This document shows positions 56,401 to 64,000 of a stretch of 64,000 nt of DNA, one piece after another; within the stretch, counting starts at the first letter, position 1, and every line of letters begins with the position of its first letter. A program made the position numbers and the translations under genes. Below the pieces are notes generated by a model, which made no database searches, was not told the DNA's origin, and saw only the letters and a program-made list of their open reading frames with translations. The stretch comes from Acorus gramineus (lineage: Eukaryota; Streptophyta; Magnoliopsida; Acorales; Acoraceae): contig CM060847.1 in assembly GCA_030737835.1 (NCBI GenBank), forward strand, positions 11,484,704 through 11,548,703, given 5' to 3'.

Positions 56401-59400
56401 TGCTTGGGATACCATTATGACTTACAAAGCATGTAAATACAAAGAAAAAAGGAAACCCACCTAGTCATAAGATTCTGGATAAGGTATGCTTTTCTTCGTG
56501 GATCAAGTGTTGAATCCCGAGAAACCTTCCTTATCTCAGATTCAAGTTCATTTTGATTCATCCGGAAGATATCTTTCCAACCAGGCTTGAACATTTGATC
56601 GACCTGATCCAAACTCTCTTGCATATCTGGTTCTGAAAGAAAGACAAGAAAGCATAATAATGATAGAGATGCTTATTTGTACAAAATATCAAAATCCTTG
56701 ATGGACAATTGAATTTGTTAGCCGGAGTGGGTAAGACTAAATACAAACCTTTGGAGGAAGTACTGTTTTCTGATCCAGAAGCTTGTGCAGATGTACCAGG
56801 CGTGTCCTTCCACCACTCGTTAAGCCACTCGCTGAACATTGTATTCTTTGTTGCCTGCCTCCATGTTTCCATCATTCTGTTCTGTTCTTCTTGAGTTAGT
56901 GCAGAAGTTACCCATGGCAAAATTGACTGCAGAACTTCTGCTCCTGTTGTTCCAATTATACGACCAACAATCCTATCCTGCTCCTCAACAGAAAAATGTT
57001 TGTCAAACAGTGGCCACAGCTCAAGTTCTTCCCTAAATATATGTTGATCTAGTGTCACTCTTATGGACTTGCACATGCCTTGTAGCTTTGTAGCAAGCTC
57101 ATTGTGCTTTCTAATGCAATCATCATCAAAGGAATCCAAGTAATTTGTTCTTGTATTGTCACAAGAAGAGCTGTTTAATCCATCATGAAGTTGTGACAGA
57201 TCTGAAAGAACCCCAGAAATATCTTCAAATAACTTCTCCTCCTGCTTGTGGTCAAGGGTGTATGAGTGACTCACATTATGAAGTGTTTCTTTCGATTCCA
57301 AAGCAGGAAAAACTATCTCATCCTCAGCATTACTGTGAGCCCTATAAAGGCCCCACAATAAACGAAACCTACCAAGGAATTGCCGAAGAAATTTATCATC
57401 ACACCCTATAAGCTTTCCAGACTCAACATCCAAGTATTCCAAGTCCTTACGAATGGCTTTATGAAACTTGAATATATTGTCGATAGGCCTGATTGTCTGT
57501 CCCATGTCAGATGAGCTAATGTCTATTTCCCACGTGAAGAGGCTGGAGTTGAGGGAAGGAGCAAACTGACTGTACGACAAGGAACGCAACGACTTTACAG
57601 AGGCAAGAGTATTTAATCCCAGATGACCATTGTTAACTCCTAGCCCAGGGACGCAACAAGTTTGGCCCGAGCATGTAGGCCTTTCACTCTTGATGGAATC
57701 ACAGCTATCAAATCTCTCACACGACATTGGGCCATTTGTGCATTCAACTGGCCTTCTGTCACCATCTGATTGCACAGGAGAAGTTTTTTCCTTGACGTCT
57801 AACAGAGAAGCACATGCACAGAATGGCCTACTAGAGACATCTTCGAACCCACTAATAGTTTCTTCTGAACAGATGTCATTTGCAGATAAGCATATGAAGC
57901 TTCCAGAAACTGAGGCATCTTGGAAACGACCCTTGCATGCCCAACCAGAAAATAGAGTAACCAATGCAGTTTCGGTTGTTGAAGCTGCATAGCATTTATT
58001 GGAAAAGTTAAGTTCCTCTGCAGCTTACTACAGAAAATGATATAAATAAAATAGGACATGGAGTTGGGTATAAAACCTGCCAGACGGATATTCTGAAGAA
58101 AAAATCTTGCCTCTTCTTCACTTAATGAACCCACTAACCATGGCAATACACGCTCAATCAATTTTAGAGGCATCACACACAAGCTTTGATATAGAAGTTG
58201 CCGCTGCTTTGCACGGCTGAAATGTGCCCGAGCAAGAGGAAGAACCTAACAAAGCAAGGTAAGCTACAAAATGTGCAGAAATTTCATAAAACTGAATATC
58301 AAAGAAGAAAATATCAGCAACAAAGAAAGTTTACCTCAATTTCTTCATTTTGGAAGTGCTTCTGTGTAGTATCCATAATTTGATCCGCCTGTCTATATAG
58401 CTTTGCATAAAACTCAGCTGAAGTTGAACTGGCGCCTGCATTTTGCATACTTTCAATCAAATGCCTGAAACTGTTAAATTGACTTTCTTCCTCAGCATGC
58501 TCTTGCACGAAAGAGATTTCCCCATCCACTGCTGGAAATATAACCTGGTCCTCAGCAATACTGTATGAACCAAAAGATCCATTCGTAAATGTACAAGTAA
58601 AAATAACTTTTACCTTTGCAACAAGACTAGAGAATTATTAGCAATTTATCACTGTTAATTTTTCAATTTTTGTTGTCCTTTATAATATGAAAGCATGTAC
58701 ATGAAAAGTAAAAGATAAAAAAGGAGGTTACATAAACTGATAGCCAGCAGCTAAATAAAGATCAAGAACTGCAATCATCATGGCATACATCATGGAAGAT
58801 CATCCGATTAGATTACTACGCAAAATGAATTAAAATTCATAAGACATGACCGACAAAAAACCTGCCTGTGAAAGATGCATACGTCCGCAATAAATTGCAG
58901 TCTTGCATTAAATGCTGACAAATCAGAAAAATCTCCAGAAAGTTGTATCTTCCTTGCCCCTTCTACTAAGTCAATCAACTCTTTTTTTATTGCATTATGC
59001 CAACGCAATATCTCGTTTATTGGATGAACCCCAATCGAACTACAAGAATCACAATCTGACTCCATATTTTTCCTCTTTCTTGTTCTGGTGGAATCACATG
59101 CACATGGTCTGGTCTCAATTTCATCATTTTTCATAGGTCGCTGGATTTGGACGTCTTCATCATAAGCTTCACGTGAACTCATTCCATTCTTCCCTTCCAT
59201 CCAGGCAAATATCACCTTCATTTTTTTTTCAAATATTGCAGTTAAGAAGAATGTATTAAGAGATCTTGGACAGTGGAAGATTTAAATAATAAATAAAAAA
59301 ACCTGTTGAAGAAGCTTCTCATCTGGAATTATCTTGCTTAAGCATCTAAGCATATCTTGATACTCATCAGATGATATAGAAGATGAAAGCCAAGGAAGAA

Positions 59401-62400
59401 ATTTTGCCATCATATTCACAGGGATGCTGCATATAAACTGCCAGACCAATGCAGCCTGCTCCTCGAATGAAAACTTCTCAATAAGCAATGGGAAAACCTG
59501 TTCAGAGAGCCAAAGATCACCTTAATAGGTACAGTAAATATTAAAAATGGCCCTGCGTGTCACTATTACATGTCACAATAGACTCTTACACAAAACTTCC
59601 AGTCGTGATTGAATATTTATATTTCTAACATTAACAATTACATTGTGACAGCTCATAGACTCCCATGGGCTAAAAGATGTAATATAGGCCTTCTATGGTG
59701 CACCTCTTACTTCAATTTTATACCATCAATTGATAAATCTGTAGCAGGAACTTGATGCTCCTCAATGGTATCAAGGCAAATGGAGACGGGATTAGCTGGT
59801 TGTCTTTCAAGTGTTTGGTTGCCAGTCAAATAATTCATAGACCATATGCAGGTCTGATAATAATTGAGGCTTGCAAAATACTGGAAGATTGTACTACTGC
59901 TATGATTAATAATATTTTTCACTGATCAAGTGAGAAGGTCTGCCATGCATATGGAAAGTACCACCTAGGGGGGCTCCCCTTGTTACAGAGGATCCTATTC
60001 CTACCTAAACTAGATGGGCACTTTCAATCAAAGTGTTACATTCAGCATGTTCTGTAGCTTATTTTAGTTTGTTTTTCTTATTTGTTCTTTATTTTCCTCT
60101 TCTATTTCTAGTAACATTCTTCGCTAATCATATTATGGCACATCAGGCTTTTACATTAATGTCCTTATTATTGACGTTCTCCCCTTGTCTGAAAAATCAA
60201 ATTGATGCAAGGGCTTGCACATCATTACATTCACTCTTTTTGTCCTCTCATCACTTGAATATTTTTTGGACATTTAGAAAGATAACAATCTAATTCAGCA
60301 AGGATCTTAAAAAGACATATGTTGAATATGCACATTAAAAAAATCAGTATCCAATAGAAGCATAAGTGTTATTTAGATAGCCAATGGCTCCAGCAAGCTA
60401 GCGAAGTCACAGGCCAAAATTTAACATATATGCGTTCGGTTGTGCAACTACATGTAAATTTTCATCATACAATGTAAGTTAGCCCAGTGCAGAGTCATAA
60501 ATGGAGGAAAGTAGTGTCAACGGTTTCCTATGTTCTTTAAGTGGTCAGCATTTTTCATCATTTTCTTTTCCAAGGAAATTTAGAAACTTATAGTTCCTTT
60601 TTTTATTTGTAAAAGCATGGCAGCCTCATCTACAACAAGAAAGGACAGTGCCTCTCAAGACCACAAAAGGAAAAGTAACAGAGAACAGAAGAATGTAATG
60701 CCAGGCGAGTGCCTTCAATCCACGAGACTCTTGATTGACTCAAAAAGAAAAACTTAAATCTTCCTAACCATTTCTAAATTAGGAGGGAGTACCAATCCAA
60801 GAAACTCCAAAATAAATGAAAGAGAAAACTCAAACAAAAAAAAATTATAAACATGGCCTGCTAAAAGTGAAAAAGTTTAATGCTAGAATATCAACAATGT
60901 ACAGTACAACTTGGTATAGAAACTTGAAAGGTTAACATGGTTCATTTACATTTCAAGAAACTGACATAAAATACCTGTTCCTCTTCCTTGGACATATGTT
61001 GGTTGAGTGATGTCTGAATGGCTCCTGTGCAAGAAGCCAGTTCCCTTCGAAAGCTGTCATCATATTTAATATCCTTGTTCAGCAACTCAAATAATTGATC
61101 AAAAAGCTGGCTCTCCCCCTTGTGCTCAAGAGAATATGTTTGAGCAACATTCTTAACACGCATATCCAGAGCTGGGAAGATGACCTGTAGATTGCTAATC
61201 TGAGCTGTTAGAATTACAGTTATTTATCTTCAAGCTTGTTATACAAATATCTAAATTGAACATAGGAAGGACAAGGTAAGCATAATAAGAGACATGGCAT
61301 ACAGAATACAAATGCTCCAAAACAAAAACTTAGTATTGGACACCAAAAAGTTCTCATATTGGGACGATTTGAAAGCTCTTTATTCTGGTAGGTTGACAGA
61401 CCATTAGACACCAAAAACATACCCGCTTAACTGCTCCATTGTTTGTCCATTCTGACACCCATTCTATTGAATCCAATCCATTGACACCATTCAATCACAT
61501 CCACAACAAGGTCCCACCTCGACCTCATTCTATATGTCACCCATCCAACTTTAATTCTGCTGGATCCAATCTGATTTAATCCCAATTATTATCTGATCCA
61601 ATCCTGATCCCGTTGAATCTATCTTTGGCAAGATCCACACCCCTACCTGGGCCACACATAAACCAATCTTGTTCCAGTGAATGACCCAACACTAATTTCA
61701 ACCTCATACCAAAATTAACAGAGAAACAGACTGCATTGGTACTTATGGTCTGTACCAATGTTGGCAATATATGATCCTCACGCACCCCATCCACGAGCTA
61801 GTGATTAACCCAGACCACAATCCCTGACAATCATCCAACCATCCACCAACTCCAATATGACTCCCACAACAGCAAGATCGCTCATAAAACAGTTGACCTC
61901 ACGTGGGTGAAAAAAAAATTCTAATCACGTGAATCCAGCGATCTCAAGTATTCTCTTTGATAATATCCTCAGTGTAGAATGTTTTTCTTTGGATTTTTTT
62001 TTTTTTTCATTACTAGTCAGCCAGATGCTTCAGTAGACTGCATCAGGGACAATAGCAATGAATTCCCTTAACCACTTCGGTCATATTTTTCCTCTTTTTT
62101 TTTTTGGGAGGGGACAGAGGTAAACTAGCTACCTGGTCATCTTTTTCCTTGAGAATTCTAAATTAATCTCGTCTGCCTAATCAACATAAGTGTCAAATCT
62201 TCTCCCCAATAATTATAAAATTAAAACTTTCACTACATCTCTCACATATAAATGCATTGAATAAGCAAAAGAGCTATTATCATAGTTTCCACATTACACC
62301 TCCCAAATTCTGTCAAATAGTCCTACAAATTCATTGCTGGTCATGGAATGAGGTGAAAATGGGAGAATTTCATAGATCCCAGCATTGGTGAAGAGTCAAA

Positions 62401-63921
62401 ATGTATGTGATGCATAACAAATAAAATAACTTCAACTATCAAATCTGAAAAAGAACATTGCATGTAAATCTTTTAGGGTTAGTTTCGCAAGGAGTTAAGG
62501 TTTTGAGGATAAGTTGTCCTAATTTTAGAGGATAAAAAGTTCATCAATTTTGTTCATATTTTCATTTGTCATAATTGGGATAAAAAGTGGAGATAAATGC
62601 TATCCTAGCCTTTAGATGGAACAAAGTATCATCATTTTCATTTCAAAATTGGGTCAACTGTGCGTAGTTTATCCTGATTATTATTTATACCAAACAGAGA
62701 TAAGTTGTTCTCCCACTCACTTATCCACATAATTACCACTTATCTCACCACTTATCCATTTGCCAAACCAGCCCTTAATGAAGACGAGGAAGAGAACACA
62801 GGCCACATGTTCCTCTCCTGAATGTTCGGGCAGTTTTAAATGGATGTTTGTCATCATGCTAACAGTACAAACTCATCCATAGAGAAAAGGAAGTATGACA
62901 GGACCAGCATGGATATCCAGAGAAAAACTAGAGGTACACCAAGGAATTGAAGGGCAACATTATAAGGTGGTGGCGGCGGCATTTAGTTGCAGTAAATCTT
63001 GGTATAATGGATAGATAACATGTGAGCAAACAAAGTTGTCTCCGGTATAATTTTTCAATAATACCACTTCCAGCATGTGAATGAGTGAAGAGCTTTCTAT
63101 CTAGTTAGTTTTCATATTTGAGTTCTTTATTTCTTCCAGCACTGTATCACTTTAAGTCTTATCCAATAAAATTTTGATGATACTGCCAACTTTCTGTGGT
63201 ATGCCAATTATACAAGGTTGAATAGCAAAAATTCCAGCTCAAACTGCTTTCCCCATACGCTACTATATCCTCCATATGTTTAACTTGGGAATCAAAATTC
63301 ATCACACTGATGCCAACTGCCGTTGAACTCTTTTAGTATTTCTAAGCTTTAGACATCTTCATGAAATCATGACATAACACAACCAAAATCACCAACTAAA
63401 TGTAACACCTGAATCTGGGCTAAAGTCGATGTGAAATAAATAATCCAAATCCAAAACAACCTATTACTTCCCAAATAGATCCACCAATCAAACGTAATTT
63501 TCAAATTTAACCCGAATCCAAATATCTCACACTCAGCAAATCAACTTCCACAACCAAAATTCGCTCCTTAAATCGACCAAATCATAAAAAAAAACAAAAA
63601 GCACAGACCAATCTCAAACCGTACCTCATCCTCCGCATTGCAGTGGTGCCTGTACATAGCAATCAAGAACCTATACTGCTCGAACAGCGGCTTGACGACC
63701 CCCTCCCGCGCCCTGTCCGTCGCGAACGCGATGGCCATCCGGTGAAGCCTGTCGAGCTCGGACCGCAACGCCTTGTGGAAGATAAGAAAGATCTGTATCG
63801 GCGACTCCATCGGTGACAACGAGCTCTTCAGCTCAACAGGGTCCACCGGCGCCGCCGCGGCCCCCATCAGAGCCATGACTCCGTCCCCGCGTTGAAGCCC
63901 CGTCGTCAATGGCGTCGCCAT
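53459..63921 (-). CDS. BTS: BRUTUS-type hemerythrin/RING zinc-finger E3 ligase, 14 exons, 1240 aa
   Basis: Exons: 63625-63921, 60975-61184, 59303-59497, 58866-59215, 58335-58560, 58077-58245, 56749-57984, 56461-56632, 56037-56258, 55809-55946, 54111-54345, 53964-54023, 53689-53760, 53459-53599; 3723 nt, open throughout. Three hemerythrin (HHE) domains lie at about 40-170, 290-430 and 640-790, each with His/Glu metal ligands ([39 protein letters not shown]). Then CHY finger (~975-1040), CTCHY (~1050-1110), RING (~1113-1165: CPICC...[10 protein letters not shown]...CPIC) and zinc ribbon (~1197-1230). Arabidopsis BTS has the same order and about 1250 residues. The family is nuclear, senses iron through HHE sites and ubiquitinates iron-deficiency bHLH factors. 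Intron 4 needs a GC donor. BTS versus a BTS-like paralogue cannot be settled beyond three-HHE length. Confidence 0.96.
61185..63624 (-). other. BRUTUS intron 1
   Basis: A 2.4-kb intron between the phase-0 exons 1 and 2. It contains the Tourist-like MITE and T runs near 61996 and 62095. The frame at 61576-61794 is not a gene. Confidence 0.6.
62476..62774. mobile_element. Tourist-like MITE in BRUTUS intron 1, 299 bp, TTA TSD
   Basis: Ends GGGTTAGTTTCGC and (reverse complement of the right end) GGGCTGGTTTGGC are imperfect inverted repeats, flanked by TTA at 62473-62475 and 62775-62777, the 3-bp target of PIF/Harbinger-type elements. A related 5' end starts at 9703 and a degenerate relative at about 165-480. 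Confidence 0.7.
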
Positions 63922-63976
63922 CCAAAAAAAATCGACAGAACGAATTCGAAAATTTTCAAACCCTAGCTTTCCAGAT

Positions 63977-64000
63977 CTCTCTCTCTCTCTCTCTCTCTCT
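63977..64000. repeat. (CT)n microsatellite in BRUTUS 5' leader
   Basis: A CT tract running to the window edge, 55 bases upstream of the BRUTUS ATG on the other strand (so GA in the mRNA sense). It may belong to the 5' UTR or core promoter; GA/CT tracts are common there in plants. Confidence 0.7.

Noticed and set aside
58862-59215. Canonical GT donor for BRUTUS exon 4
   Set aside because: It shifts the frame and gives a stop a few bases into exon 5, whereas the GC donor four bases earlier restores the conserved second hemerythrin domain.
1-64000. CRISPR arrays, bacterial operons, rRNA or tRNA genes
   Set aside because: Nothing of the kind was seen; spliced exons and plant repeats show this is nuclear plant DNA.

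Overview
The window is plant nuclear DNA. It is AT-rich, its genes have spliced exons, and it is crowded with MITE, hAT, Helitron-like and LTR-derived sequence. Two recognisable plant gene families are present: LRK10-like (LRK10L / Lr10-type rust-resistance) receptor kinases on the + strand, and one BRUTUS-type hemerythrin/RING E3 ligase on the - strand. I can say flowering plant but not which lineage.

Layout. 1-7 kb: a dead LRK10L ectodomain exon with its intron remnants, split by a 1.5 kb hAT element whose 8-bp target duplication is visible. 8.4-13.5 kb: an intact three-exon LRK10L gene (649 aa by my splice model). 14-21.9 kb: repeats, nested hAT-type elements, a kinase pseudogene cut by a solo-LTR-like insertion, and an old duplicated upstream segment. 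22.2-25.3 kb: a second intact three-exon LRK10L gene (628 aa). 25.6-27.5 kb: Helitron-like sequence with a captured exon-like piece.

27,570-42,550 and 42,791-55,516 are two near-identical copies (A and B) of one tandem segmental duplication. Each copy holds a kinase 3'-end fragment, a broken ectodomain fragment, an intact ectodomain exon, a frameshifted ectodomain exon, an intact TM+kinase exon pair, and the last four exons of the BRUTUS gene. Only copy B continues into the rest of BRUTUS (53,459-63,921, 14 exons, 1240 aa), so copy A carries an orphan RING/zinc-ribbon end. A 240-bp piece that looks like the 3' part of a copia-type LTR lies between the copies. After duplication, copy B gained a hAT element (8-bp TSD, empty site still visible in A) and lost about 2.77 kb by recombination between two homologous introns, which removed a dead kinase exon.

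How the genes work. The LRK10L genes encode a secreted cysteine-rich GUB_WAK/WAK-associated ectodomain, one membrane span and a non-RD (HLD) kinase, an architecture linked to cell-wall or pathogen perception. BRUTUS proteins bind iron through hemerythrin domains and target iron-deficiency transcription factors for degradation. I see no functional link between the two families. They are neighbours, arranged tail to tail, and the duplication has mixed their pieces.
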